Of a stretch of DNA of 64,000 nucleotides, positions 36,067 to 45,616 are shown in pieces. The position numbers and the translations under genes are program-made. This DNA is from Sphingobacterium zeae (GTDB lineage: Bacteria > Bacteroidota > Bacteroidia > Sphingobacteriales > Sphingobacteriaceae): contig NZ_JAUTBA010000001.1 of the NCBI RefSeq assembly GCF_030818895.1, positions 3,534,001 to 3,598,000 of the forward strand. The letters are read 5' to 3'. The notes under the pieces were generated by a model. That model had not been told where the DNA came from, did no database searches, and saw only the letters and a list, made by a program, of their open reading frames with translations. Within the stretch, counting starts at the first letter, position 1. Each line of letters starts with the position of its first letter.

Positions 36067-36687
36067 ATGAAACATCTTATCATCACCCTTGCGCTATCGT
36101 GGGGTACCCTGGCTGTGTTTGGACAAAAACAGGAACGCAGTCCACTCGCAAAAGATCTACAGATAAAAATTGCATTACAGGCAGCCCCGGCAGACCAACG
36201 TGAAGGCGCCAAAGTATTGGGTTATAACGAAAAAGGCGAGTTTATCACCTTACAGGAAGGCTCCGCCACCAATAACCTGATCTGCCTTGCACCGGACTAT
36301 AAATCTTCCGTTTTATATGCGTATGCTTATCCAAAAAGCTTAGACCCCTTTATGGCGCGCGGCCGCGAACTGATCGCCGAAGGCAAACGCAAACAACGCG
36401 ATGAAATCCGTGAAGCGGAACACAAAGCGGGCAAATTACCCATCCCGCAGACACCAACTATACTGTACGGCTATTGGGGACCATCAGCCAAACTGAACAA
36501 CACAACCGGAGAAATCGAAGGTGCACAGCGACGTTATGTGATCTATGTTCCTTATGCAAAAGCAGCCGATATCGGCTTGTCGAGCAAACCGGGTTTACCT
36601 GGAATTCCCTGGTTAATGGACGAGGGATCTTACAAAGCACACATTATGATTAACCCCGAAAATATGGGACATAGCCATGGAAAATAA
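36067..36687 (+). CDS. secreted protein of unknown function, first gene of receptor operon
   Basis: A 206-residue protein with a signal peptide (LIITLALSWGTLAVFGQ). No family was recognised. The mature part is polar, with a charged helical stretch near 95-120 (RELIAEGKRKQRDEIREAEH), and ends with MGHSHGK, a possible metal-binding tail. Its stop overlaps the TonB receptor start by 11 nt, so it is translationally linked with the receptor and probably acts with it in the periplasm or at the surface. Confidence 0.75.
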   Translation: MKHLIITLALSWGTLAVFGQKQERSPLAKDLQIKIALQAAPADQREGAKVLGYNEKGEFITLQEGSATNNLICLAPDYKSSVLYAYAYPKSLDPFMARGRELIAEGKRKQRDEIREAEHKAGKLPIPQTPTILYGYWGPSAKLNNTTGEIEGAQRRYVIYVPYAKAADIGLSSKPGLPGIPWLMDEGSYKAHIMINPENMGHSHGK

Positions 36688-39505
36688 CGAACCAGCGTTG
36701 ATACGGCAAAGATCTATCCTATTCTTTGCCCTACTGACCTTATCAGCATCGCCAACTACGTTCGCCGCTACAACCACCAACACAAAACCGTTGACTGAAC
36801 GCTATTTTCAGGACGGCGATATCCGTGGCATAATCACAGAGAAAAGCACCGGCAAGGCACTCAAAGGAGCTACCGTACAAATCAGGGAGCTGGGTCTGTA
36901 CGCCAAAACCGATGAAAACGGTCGCTTTACGTTCGACCGCACTCCAAGCGGACAGTACACTCTTGTTGTCAGCTACCTTGGGATGCTGACAGTAGAGCAG
37001 ACCGTGACTGCCAGCAAAGAGCCTATTGTGATAGCATTGGCCGAAAACTCCATTGCCCTGGCAGACGTTGTGGTCGTTGGTCAGGAAAACCGAAAAGAAG
37101 GTGCTACCTCGACCATCATCAACCGTAAGGCCATTGAACATATGCAGGCGACCAACCTGGGTGAAGTCCTACAGTTGCTACCCGGTGGAATGACAACGAA
37201 TCCGAGTTTCACCAACGTCAATAAAACGGGCATACGGAATGTGGGCAATAGCAACCAGACCAACCGTTCTTCAGATTATATGAGCTCCCTGGGTACATCG
37301 CTTATCATTAACGGGGCACCAACATCCAACAATGCTAATTTGCAGTCTTTGGGTTCTGCGGCGATATTAAACGGTACTTCTGGATCCAGCGGTTCAATCG
37401 GCAGCTTTTCCACTTCCCAGGGTTTGGGTGCCGATATGCGACAATACACGGCCGATAATGTCGAATCCGTTGAAGTCATCCGCGGCATTGCCGGGGTCGA
37501 ATATGGCGACATGACCTCGGGCGCCATTATCGTGCAGACAAAAGCTGGCAAAGAAGACCTGCAGATCAAAGGACGGATAAACCCGAAGCTTACCCAATTC
37601 TGGGCAGGTCAGGGTTTTGATCTCGGAAAAAACAAGGGAACTTTATTTATCGACCTTGACTACACCCGGGCGAATGACAAGCAGACATCGGCCTATGCCG
37701 CCTATAACCGTATAACCGGTTCAGCGCAGTACAGCAAAACCTTTGGTCAGGAAAAACCATTGTATACCAATACCTATTTCTCCTTTGGTAGCAACCTGGA
37801 TAACGTCAAAATTGATCCGGATGCCAATGCTGTTCCGCAGCTCAACAAGTCGCAGGAATACAGTTACCGCTTTTCGACCAATGGAAAATGGAAGGTCAAT
37901 AAGGCCCTGGCCCGACAGTTAAACTATACGGTGTCATTGAATTATTCGCTTCAGAAATCATATATGGAAAATGCTGGAACTGCTGGTATTTCAGCTGTGG
38001 GAAGCTCGTATACCGATGGTACATTTGAGGCCCCCTATCTACCTGCCAGCTATATCAATAAAGCTTGGGTAGAGGGAAAACCGGTCAATTTATTTGCCAA
38101 GATATCGGATGAGTTTTATGCCAAAACAGGCCTTTTTACACACCGCGTCCTTGTCGGTACAGATTACCGAATGGATGCCAACAGTGGAAACGGAAAGACC
38201 TTTGACCCCAACTTCCCCTACCGCACCAATAACCTGAACGGATACCGTGCGCGGGCCTACAAAGATATACCCGCACTGAATCTGCTCGGTGCCTATGCAG
38301 AGGACCGTATGACGGCCCGATTTGGAAAACGCGAACTGGCTATACAGGCCGGTGTGCGTATGGATCAGCTACAGCCTTTCAGTGGCGACGGTAAAACCGC
38401 TGTGTCGCCACGGATCAATGTGAGCTACGACCTCCTGCCTGCCTTTACCCTACGCGGAGGCTATGGCATCGCCACCAAGTCTCCTACCTTGAACATGCTG
38501 TATCCTGAAAATGCGTATTTCGATGTTTTCAGTTTAAACTATTACAAGCAGGATCCCAACGAGGCACTAGCGCTCCTGACCACACGCGTCTATGAAACAG
38601 GCAACGATAAGCTCAAGCTGGCCAAATCCTATAAAAAAGAATTGGGTATCGACTGGAAAGTCGGCAAAGGCCAGCGTTTGAGCATTACCGCTTATCACGA
38701 TAAGATCGACAATGCCTACGACTATATGACCACCTTAAACAGCTTGCAGTATGCGCTTATTCCGACGTATACCGTGCAGCAGGAAGTAGCGGGCGGAAAA
38801 CCGATTTTGAGTGATATTGTGACCAATACGCCTTATGTATTTACCTATGCCACCCCTACCAACGGTAGGCAGATCATCAACAAGGGGGCTGAATTTGATT
38901 TTGATATGGGCCGCTTCGACGCTATCCGCACTTCTTTTCAGCTGACGGGGGCCTATCAGTCGACCAAATCAACGACCACCATACCTTATATCCTTGCACA
39001 GGAGGTGCCCAACAAAACGATGACACGCGTGGGTGTATTTGCGCCACGCGGAACCGACAGCGAGCGACTCATGACCACTTTAAGGGCCATACACCATATT
39101 CCCGAACTACGGTTTATCCTGACCCTGACGGCACAGACCATCTGGATCGATAAGGAGCGTAATGTCGACTACTCCAGCCTGCCGATCGGTTATATCCCTG
39201 TAGGATCCGACAAACCCATGGACATCGTCTATTTTTCAGAGGCAGAGCGCCAGCAGATAACCTCGGCCGACCGCGATATTTACCTCAGTCTCAGCGACGC
39301 AACCTTCCGCACCGAAAGTTGGAAACCAGTCTGGCTGTTCAACATGAAATTGACCAAGGAGTTTGCCCAAAATATGGGCTTCTCGTTCTATGCCAACAAC
39401 TTCATCAACAACAGACCGTTGGTACGGAGTACACGCAATCCCGAACAGTTCACAAAACGAAATATTGATATCTTTTTTGGAACCGAACTGTCTATTAAAT
39501 TCTAA
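36677..39505 (+). CDS. TonB-dependent receptor with carboxypeptidase-like N-domain
   Basis: A 942-residue outer-membrane receptor. After a signal peptide ending near TTFAA comes a carboxypeptidase-regulatory-like beta domain (about 45-125: GIITEKSTGKALKGATVQI), then a plug with VEVIRGIAGVEYGDMTSGAI and a long beta barrel ending in a C-terminal Phe. It lacks the SusC length and has no SusD next to it. It imports some ligand by TonB energy. The partners (secreted protein, DUF4876 lipoprotein, second barrel) suggest a dedicated surface complex. The DUF4876 gene follows after 4 nt. The ligand cannot be read from the sequence; metal, peptide or heme are all open. Confidence 0.92.
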   Translation: MENNEPALIRQRSILFFALLTLSASPTTFAATTTNTKPLTERYFQDGDIRGIITEKSTGKALKGATVQIRELGLYAKTDENGRFTFDRTPSGQYTLVVSYLGMLTVEQTVTASKEPIVIALAENSIALADVVVVGQENRKEGATSTIINRKAIEHMQATNLGEVLQLLPGGMTTNPSFTNVNKTGIRNVGNSNQTNRSSDYMSSLGTSLIINGAPTSNNANLQSLGSAAILNGTSGSSGSIGSFSTSQGLGADMRQYTADNVESVEVIRGIAGVEYGDMTSGAIIVQTKAGKEDLQIKGRINPKLTQFWAGQGFDLGKNKGTLFIDLDYTRANDKQTSAYAAYNRITGSAQYSKTFGQEKPLYTNTYFSFGSNLDNVKIDPDANAVPQLNKSQEYSYRFSTNGKWKVNKALARQLNYTVSLNYSLQKSYMENAGTAGISAVGSSYTDGTFEAPYLPASYINKAWVEGKPVNLFAKISDEFYAKTGLFTHRVLVGTDYRMDANSGNGKTFDPNFPYRTNNLNGYRARAYKDIPALNLLGAYAEDRMTARFGKRELAIQAGVRMDQLQPFSGDGKTAVSPRINVSYDLLPAFTLRGGYGIATKSPTLNMLYPENAYFDVFSLNYYKQDPNEALALLTTRVYETGNDKLKLAKSYKKELGIDWKVGKGQRLSITAYHDKIDNAYDYMTTLNSLQYALIPTYTVQQEVAGGKPILSDIVTNTPYVFTYATPTNGRQIINKGAEFDFDMGRFDAIRTSFQLTGAYQSTKSTTTIPYILAQEVPNKTMTRVGVFAPRGTDSERLMTTLRAIHHIPELRFILTLTAQTIWIDKERNVDYSSLPIGYIPVGSDKPMDIVYFSEAERQQITSADRDIYLSLSDATFRTESWKPVWLFNMKLTKEFAQNMGFSFYANNFINNRPLVRSTRNPEQFTKRNIDIFFGTELSIKF

Positions 39506-39509
39506 AAAA

Positions 39510-40721
39510 ATGAAGAAAATCAATTGTTATCTCTACCTGGTTGCGTTGCTCTGTTTATTGAGTGGCTGCCGCAAAGATTTTGCGACGGTCAATACGCTTT
39601 CCTATTCCCTGGCTGTCCACTATCCCAGCAATTATATTGAATCTTTTGCCGCGAATGCTACGGTAACCCTTAAAAACACCTTCACAGGTCAACAGTCCCA
39701 ATTCACCACCAATGCAAAGGGCGAAGTCGATCTGCAGGATATTATACCTGGTATCTACACCGTAACGGTAAGCCGAGAGGTGACCGAAGAGGAAAGCATC
39801 AGCATCAGCGGACGCCTGGGCAAAGCATTTTTGAATGCCTCCATCCCTTCCCTGCGTATTCAAGAATCCGGAAAGACCGACATTCAGCTGAGCGGCGGGG
39901 CCATCGGTGGATTTGTCATCAAGGAATTTTACTATACCGGTAGCCGCACCCCAAATAATTCGTCTTATTTATACGATGGTTTTGTAGAAATCTACAACAA
40001 CTCGACCGACACCCTATACGCCGGCGGAATCTCCTTCGGAGCGACAAAAGCGGGTTCAACACTAGCCACCAAATTTATCGAAGATCAACAAAGCGTATAT
40101 CTTGCCTCCCTATGGACCATTCCGGGTACCGCAGGTGTAGATCACCCTGTAGCGCCGGGCAAATCCATTGTCATTGCTGTTGACGGAATTAATCATAGGA
40201 CAGATCCAAAAGGCAATCCCAATGCACCCACAGATTTGGGGGCGGGAATAGCCGATTTTGAGACCTATTTTAATCCGCCCGGAAATTCAAACGATACCGA
40301 CTCGCCAGACGTACCCAACGTAACACTGATCTATAGCTCATCGTTAACCCTATTTGACTGGCTGCCCGGTGTCAACGGCTCTGGACTCGTTATCCTCTCG
40401 CCCGACGACTATGCAAACTACCAAACTGTTACCGAACCCGGAGCAACTGCTTCAACACGTTATGTGAAAGTTGCTGCAGACCAAGTTATCGACGGCGTGG
40501 ACTGCGTTGCCAACAGCACCATTACACTGGACAAAAAGCGTTTACCGCTCACGATTGATGCTGGAGTAGCCTTTGTTGGCGGCGGAGCCGGTACCGGAAA
40601 ATCGGTTATCCGGAAAGTAAGGGAAGAAATCAATGGCATCAAAGTATTGATGGACACCAACAATTCCTCCAGCGACTTTGCGATAAACGATACCCCTAGT
40701 CCCAAAAGTTATTCCAAATAA
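39510..40721 (+). CDS. DUF4876-like surface lipoprotein
   Basis: About 403 residues from the ATG at 39510, which gives a lipoprotein signal with LLSGC; a longer frame starting inside the receptor gene is not credible. An N-terminal beta-sandwich like the carboxypeptidase-regulatory domain (residues 45-120: ATVTLKNTFTGQQSQF) is followed by GGFVIKEFYYTGSRT and FVEIYNNSTDTLY, which resemble DUF4876 and have a lamin-tail-like look. It starts 4 nt after the receptor stop. A position like SusD beside SusC suggests a surface ligand-binding partner, but it has no SusD homology that I see. Confidence 0.7.
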   Translation: MKKINCYLYLVALLCLLSGCRKDFATVNTLSYSLAVHYPSNYIESFAANATVTLKNTFTGQQSQFTTNAKGEVDLQDIIPGIYTVTVSREVTEEESISISGRLGKAFLNASIPSLRIQESGKTDIQLSGGAIGGFVIKEFYYTGSRTPNNSSYLYDGFVEIYNNSTDTLYAGGISFGATKAGSTLATKFIEDQQSVYLASLWTIPGTAGVDHPVAPGKSIVIAVDGINHRTDPKGNPNAPTDLGAGIADFETYFNPPGNSNDTDSPDVPNVTLIYSSSLTLFDWLPGVNGSGLVILSPDDYANYQTVTEPGATASTRYVKVAADQVIDGVDCVANSTITLDKKRLPLTIDAGVAFVGGGAGTGKSVIRKVREEINGIKVLMDTNNSSSDFAINDTPSPKSYSK

Positions 40722-40732
40722 GCAGGCGCATC

Positions 40733-42280
40733 ATGAACATAAAATATATTTTTTCCCTGGCATTTACAGCCTCTTTCATGCAGCTGCAAGCGCAGGAAAA
40801 TACGAATATCAGCTACTCCAAAGAAAAGGAAAGCCTGTTAAAACTCAAAAGCAGCGCTTTACTAGGCGAGCTTGACCTACCGGCTGTAGGAAACACCACC
40901 CTAGGCTACTTCTATGAAAGCGGAGATTTTAGACATCCGTTTACAGGCAAATCGAAACAAGGACTCAATTTTTCGACAGAGAAATTTCAGCGTTCCGGCG
41001 ACTGGACGCTCTATGGTCGCTTTGACTTTACCACATTGAAAGAGAAGGAGCTGGCCTATGCATCCCTTGTGAATCCATTTATCGAAAATCCCTATCAGCT
41101 AGTCGACTCACTAAAGGGCGACTGGAATAAGCAGTTTTATACAATGGGTCTCAAAGTAGCGAGCCCCAGCTTTGCCGGTGGCCGCATGCGTGCCGGCCTC
41201 GATCTCTCCTATCAGGTCGCTACGGGCGCGCGACAAATGGACCCACGTTCCCTGGATACGGAAAATAAAATCCAGCTAGCACCGAATATTTCCTACAAAA
41301 TCAGCAAGCAGCATCAGCTTGGGCTCGCAGCCATTTATAATTATCAGAAAAATGATCTGAATCTGGTACGTGCCAACGGAAGTCAACAATACAACGTCTA
41401 TAAACTTCTGGGCTTAGCCGAATACCTCGGGGCATCACCTTTCATTATGACGGCAGATATGGAACGCAGCTATCTTGCGCATGCGTATGGCAGCGAACTC
41501 AGCTTTCGTTATACCGCCGATCAGTTCAGCTGGTTGCTGTCCGGAAGCTACCTTCATCATGAGGAAAAGGCTACCGACGGCAGCACTTATCCGATGAAGG
41601 CTGGCAAACATCAATACGATCAGTACACAGTGTTATCGGCCATTGATCTAAAACGTGGCGATTACAATCATCACTTCGATTTAAACCTGCTGTATTGTGA
41701 TATTTCCAATACCGAATACCAGCAATTGCAGCGTACGGACGATCGCAGTTATGAAACTATTTTTGAAGGCAGCTTGAATACAGCACTACGCAGCCAGGCT
41801 ACTTTGGGGTATATATTGGCCAAAGAAACCAGCGCCTATCGCTCAAACTGGTTTGCCAAGGCCACCGTAAGTTATTCCGGCTGGGACAATCGCTATGCCC
41901 TACCGCAGGGAAAAGAAATCGTCGACCGCATGGATATTGGCATCCGCTTTAACAAAGCCCTGTCGCGCTGGGTCTTTGATGTGGCATCCAACTACAATTT
42001 TGGCGTAAAAAACGAATGGAGTTATACAGATAAAAGCTATTCGAGCAATTTTGTTGCAAACAGCATTGCCCTGCCTATATACCAGTATTTAACACGCGAT
42101 CGGGTAGTCAATGCCCTGAGCATACAATACCGGCTTGCCCACTTCGGAAAGAAAAGCAATCAACTTTATCTGGAGGGATCGGGCAGCCTGGAAACAGCGC
42201 TGTCTACACCGAATGGATACGGTGACAACGGAAAATCCCGTTATGCAGCCAGTTTGACAGTGGGATTATTGACATTTTAG
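40733..42280 (+). CDS. DUF6850-like outer-membrane beta-barrel protein
   Basis: A 515-residue protein with a signal peptide (cleavage near LQAQ), alternating hydrophobic beta strands through its length and a C-terminal LLTF, all typical of an outer-membrane barrel. It resembles the DUF6850 family in motif feel (GNTTLGYFYESGDFRHPF), but I cannot confirm this. No plug domain is present, so it is not a TonB receptor. It starts 11 nt after the lipoprotein gene and ends the operon before a hairpin. It could be a second pore or a secretion or assembly partner of the receptor. Confidence 0.7.
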   Translation: MNIKYIFSLAFTASFMQLQAQENTNISYSKEKESLLKLKSSALLGELDLPAVGNTTLGYFYESGDFRHPFTGKSKQGLNFSTEKFQRSGDWTLYGRFDFTTLKEKELAYASLVNPFIENPYQLVDSLKGDWNKQFYTMGLKVASPSFAGGRMRAGLDLSYQVATGARQMDPRSLDTENKIQLAPNISYKISKQHQLGLAAIYNYQKNDLNLVRANGSQQYNVYKLLGLAEYLGASPFIMTADMERSYLAHAYGSELSFRYTADQFSWLLSGSYLHHEEKATDGSTYPMKAGKHQYDQYTVLSAIDLKRGDYNHHFDLNLLYCDISNTEYQQLQRTDDRSYETIFEGSLNTALRSQATLGYILAKETSAYRSNWFAKATVSYSGWDNRYALPQGKEIVDRMDIGIRFNKALSRWVFDVASNYNFGVKNEWSYTDKSYSSNFVANSIALPIYQYLTRDRVVNALSIQYRLAHFGKKSNQLYLEGSGSLETALSTPNGYGDNGKSRYAASLTVGLLTF

Positions 42281-42292
42281 CTCCTTAGAAAA

Positions 42293-42321
42293 TGGCGGAA
42301 TACCTCCCTGAGGTTCCGCCA
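42293..42321. terminator. hairpin between convergent barrel and GH105 genes
   Basis: TGGCGGAA (42293-42300) pairs with TTCCGCCA (42314-42321), with an inner CCTC/GAGG pair. T runs are weak on both sides. Confidence 0.7.
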
Positions 42322-42362
42322 CTTCTATATTAATTTGCCCCTAAATTTACTGCTTGCCCATC

Positions 42363-43472
42363 CTATTTGTCGTTTGCGTCCAGTAACGCATTGATACACC
42401 ACATATAAGCCGCCTGCCCATGATAATCGCCCGTATGTCTAGGACGATCGTAATAATACTGTTTATCGTTCTTTTTGTTGGTACCCACGCAGATTTCCGA
42501 TACCGCTCCTTGCCCGTCAACATATTTTGCAAGCGCCAGCCAAGCTCTTCGGGCAACGGGACCATATTGCTTTTCCCTTAGCCATCCGTGCTTTACCCCG
42601 GTTATGATCGCATAAGCAAACATTGCCGAGCCCGAAGTTTCTGCCCAACAGTCGGCTTCATCAATCAACTGATTCCACATGCCACTTTTGCGCTGCTCTT
42701 TTTTCAAACTCTCCATCATGGTAAGATAACCCTTCAAAATACGGGGCCGGTCAGCATGGTCTTTCGGAAGCATACGCAGTAATTCGGTCATACCCGCAGC
42801 CATCCAGCCATTACCGCGGCCCCAATAGTAAGGAACATCTGGCGCATGGTAAAACAATCCGTTGGGGCGTTGTAATTTATCTAAATAAAGCACCATTTCT
42901 TTCGCCGCGCGGTCGAGATATTTTGATTCACCGGTTGCTTTAAATGCAGCCGTCTGTACAATGGTAATCATATACATATCGTCAATCCACATCCGGGTCT
43001 GCCAGGAATATCCCTGCTGCGCCCAGTTTTTAGCCTCCTGCCCCGCATTTTCTGGTACCTGCCATTGCGTATCCGCATAAGGCAAGCCCAAGTCGAGGTA
43101 ACTTTCCTCCGTGGTCAGTTGGTAAAGACGCAAAGGTAGACTTCCAAACATATTTAAGTCTACGTGATTTTTCGGTGGCAGCAACTGCGGCTCGCTGGAT
43201 ACAAGTTTAGAAAATCGATCTTTCATTGCTTGCATCAGCTTTGCATCATTTGTTACACGGGCATAGTTTATTGCACCCGTCCAATAAAAGGTCTCCGGAT
43301 AGCTGATCCATTTACCGGCATGTAGCATATGTTTGCCCGCGATAAAACGATGCGCGATGCGATGTCCTACCTCCATTGGATCTGCCTCGGCCGGAAAATT
43401 TACCAGATTCGACTGTGCGATTAGCAGTTGAACTGGAAGGATCAATAAAAATAAAAGAGTCTTCTTTATCAT
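42363..43472 (-). CDS. glycoside hydrolase family 105, unsaturated uronyl hydrolase
   Basis: A 369-residue protein with a signal peptide (cleavage near LLIAQ). The (alpha/alpha)6 GH88/105 pattern is present: TRMWIDDMYMITI carries the catalytic Asp region, followed by YYWGRGNGWMAAGM and ETSGSAMFAYAI. GH105 enzymes hydrate the unsaturated uronic acid left by rhamnogalacturonan or similar lyases and so free the next sugar, here in the periplasm. It follows SusD after 105 nt on the same strand and supplies the only clue to substrate: pectic rhamnogalacturonan or another lyase product. Confidence 0.88.
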   Translation of the reverse strand: MIKKTLLFLLILPVQLLIAQSNLVNFPAEADPMEVGHRIAHRFIAGKHMLHAGKWISYPETFYWTGAINYARVTNDAKLMQAMKDRFSKLVSSEPQLLPPKNHVDLNMFGSLPLRLYQLTTEESYLDLGLPYADTQWQVPENAGQEAKNWAQQGYSWQTRMWIDDMYMITIVQTAAFKATGESKYLDRAAKEMVLYLDKLQRPNGLFYHAPDVPYYWGRGNGWMAAGMTELLRMLPKDHADRPRILKGYLTMMESLKKEQRKSGMWNQLIDEADCWAETSGSAMFAYAIITGVKHGWLREKQYGPVARRAWLALAKYVDGQGAVSEICVGTNKKNDKQYYYDRPRHTGDYHGQAAYMWCINALLDANDK

Positions 43473-43577
43473 ATGAATTATTTTTATGTACTTATAAACT
43501 GATTTTAATTGTCAAATGGGTATTAAAAAATTCCGAACTTATTGCGCTCATGCACAAACGTCTTGGGCCCTCTGAGT

Positions 43578-45602
43578 CTATTCCACTTTAGATTCATCCG
43601 CAACAGCATCCTCCCATTGATCCCATACTGGCGTAGCCGGATTGTAACCATCGTAGCCATAGTTTTGCTTTAACTGTCCTTTAATATTTGAGGTAATAGC
43701 TACATTTGGGATAGGCCAATACATATTCTTTTTATCCATTGTATAGTTGACATCACTTAGGCCTGTTGCATTGACATGAATGATGCCTTTGTTGTATAAG
43801 CTATAATGCACAATGCGTTGATACCAGTAGCTACCGCCACTGGCATCTGTACCGCTTTGCTTATCAAAATTATCCAGATGGTATACATTCCCCCATTCAT
43901 CTGGTTTACCGCTACGTGCCAGGCAAAGCGATACCCGTTTCAATTCCACATTACGCCATTCCTCCCAGTAGAGCTCGCGAGCTCTTTCATTCATGATATC
44001 TCCAATGGTCACTGGCCCATCATAGAGCTCGGTACATTTTGCCCGCTTACGTATGGCATTTAAGTCGTCTTTAATTGTCCCGTCAGACGGATTGATATAA
44101 TATTTGGCTTCGGCACGCAGGAGATAAGCTTCTGCCAGGCGATAGAGGTACCAATCTGCGATGCTACCGTTGGTCGCCCCCCGTGAACCGTCCGAGCCGC
44201 TGATATTGGCCTCGCTTACCGGGTCGTCAAGAAAAAATTTATAATGTGGCACATCGTACCAGCGACGGATGGTATCACTACAAAGGAGTTTGCCTGTCGC
44301 TGGACCGTTGAGTAAAAGTGGTTTACCAAAATCAGTGGAAGCCTTATTATTGACCTTGTAATCTGCCATGCGTACCCAGTTTCCCACTTTGGAACTGTGG
44401 CGCAGGTCGCCCTCATCTTGCTTTCCATTGACAGCCCATACTCCGTGGGACTGGAAAGAAGTGGGGCGAAAAGTTCCAATGCCACGACCAAAGGCCCGCA
44501 TGTAATCATATTTTGCATTGTAATCCCCACTGTTGCGTTTGATATTCAACAAAGCCTGTTTTCCATCTGTCGTTTGTATTCGCGAGTCGAACACAAAGGG
44601 ATATAATATTCTCATAGTGAGCATTTTAACGAAAGACTCCGCATCGGCACCACGGTTGGGCATCCCCATGATCACCTCGCGGTTGCTGGCGATCAGTTTG
44701 TTTTCGGGGCGGTGCATGTCCCAGATCACGTTGCGCGTAATAGGCCAGGTCTGCGCTTCCCCGCCATCATTAAATGTACCGAAGCTTTCAGTCATCAAAG
44801 CATAGCCCGACTGGTCAATCAGGATACCGGTTTGCTCTCTGGCCTTTTGGTACTCCCCTATGGCCAGATAATATTTTGCCAGCAACATGCGGCAGGCCCC
44901 TTTGTTGATCATACCGATCAGGCTCATGTTTTTCTGATCCGGTACCCATTGGACGGCAAATTCCATGTCCTTGGTCATCATCTGCAAAATGGCGTCGCGC
45001 TTGGTACTTCGGTAATTCTGTTTGGGCACATCTATGATGGTTGTCACCAAAGGGACATCTCCGTACTCAAACACCAATGCCATATAGCGAAAAGCCCTAT
45101 GGAAATAAGCCCGTCCTTTGTAAGCATTCCGATCTTCCTCGCTCAGGGTTTGAACCTGATCCACGTACTTGATAATGGTATTGGCATAACTGATCCCTTT
45201 ATACGTTTCCTGCCACAAATACCATAGGCTGTTGGATCGGTCGAGATTCTGTAAGCTGGAGTTGTCACTGGTTGGTGTCAGCATATTGGCAACATCCGCC
45301 ATCATGCTGCGTTTGTCCGTATTGCTGGCCACCATCAGTTCAGAAAAGATGTATTCTGTGCCAAGCGTCAGCATCTCGTTATGATCTGTGGCCCAATACC
45401 CCTTAAGATGGCGGTCGCAGATAGCCATTGCAGAGCGTAAACCTGACTCGGTATTAAACGTTTCGTTTGGTAAATAAATTGACAGCGGGTCGGGCTGCAA
45501 AAATTCTTTCGAGCAGCTGCTTATCGCCAGTGTACTGGCAAGCAAAAAGGCAATACTCCTGCCCAGGCTTCTGGATTTGTTTCGTATATCATTCATGTAC
45601 AT
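43578..45602 (-). CDS. SusD/RagB-family nutrient-binding lipoprotein
   Basis: A 674-residue lipoprotein with lipobox LAISSC and the SusD pattern: helical TPR-like N-terminal half (NSLWYLWQETYKGISYANTI, AYFHRAFRYMALVFEYGDVP) and LYRLAEAYLLRAEAKYYIN plus ARELYWEEWRNVELKRV in the C-terminal half. It sits on the surface and captures glycan fragments for its SusC partner. The SusC gene ends 14 nt upstream. It is somewhat longer than the usual 500-600 residues. The ATG at 45596 is an alternative start. Confidence 0.95.
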   Translation of the reverse strand: MYMNDIRNKSRSLGRSIAFLLASTLAISSCSKEFLQPDPLSIYLPNETFNTESGLRSAMAICDRHLKGYWATDHNEMLTLGTEYIFSELMVASNTDKRSMMADVANMLTPTSDNSSLQNLDRSNSLWYLWQETYKGISYANTIIKYVDQVQTLSEEDRNAYKGRAYFHRAFRYMALVFEYGDVPLVTTIIDVPKQNYRSTKRDAILQMMTKDMEFAVQWVPDQKNMSLIGMINKGACRMLLAKYYLAIGEYQKAREQTGILIDQSGYALMTESFGTFNDGGEAQTWPITRNVIWDMHRPENKLIASNREVIMGMPNRGADAESFVKMLTMRILYPFVFDSRIQTTDGKQALLNIKRNSGDYNAKYDYMRAFGRGIGTFRPTSFQSHGVWAVNGKQDEGDLRHSSKVGNWVRMADYKVNNKASTDFGKPLLLNGPATGKLLCSDTIRRWYDVPHYKFFLDDPVSEANISGSDGSRGATNGSIADWYLYRLAEAYLLRAEAKYYINPSDGTIKDDLNAIRKRAKCTELYDGPVTIGDIMNERARELYWEEWRNVELKRVSLCLARSGKPDEWGNVYHLDNFDKQSGTDASGGSYWYQRIVHYSLYNKGIIHVNATGLSDVNYTMDKKNMYWPIPNVAITSNIKGQLKQNYGYDGYNPATPVWDQWEDAVADESKVE

Positions 45603-45616
45603 TACAATTAATCAGG

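Noticed and set aside
36743..37141. Frames opposite the TonB receptor and other strong genes
   Set aside because: Shadows of well-supported coding sequence in the GC-richer part of the window.
39363..39509. N-terminal extension of the DUF4876-like lipoprotein into the receptor gene
   Set aside because: The ATG at 39510 gives a clean lipoprotein signal, and the extension lies inside receptor coding sequence.
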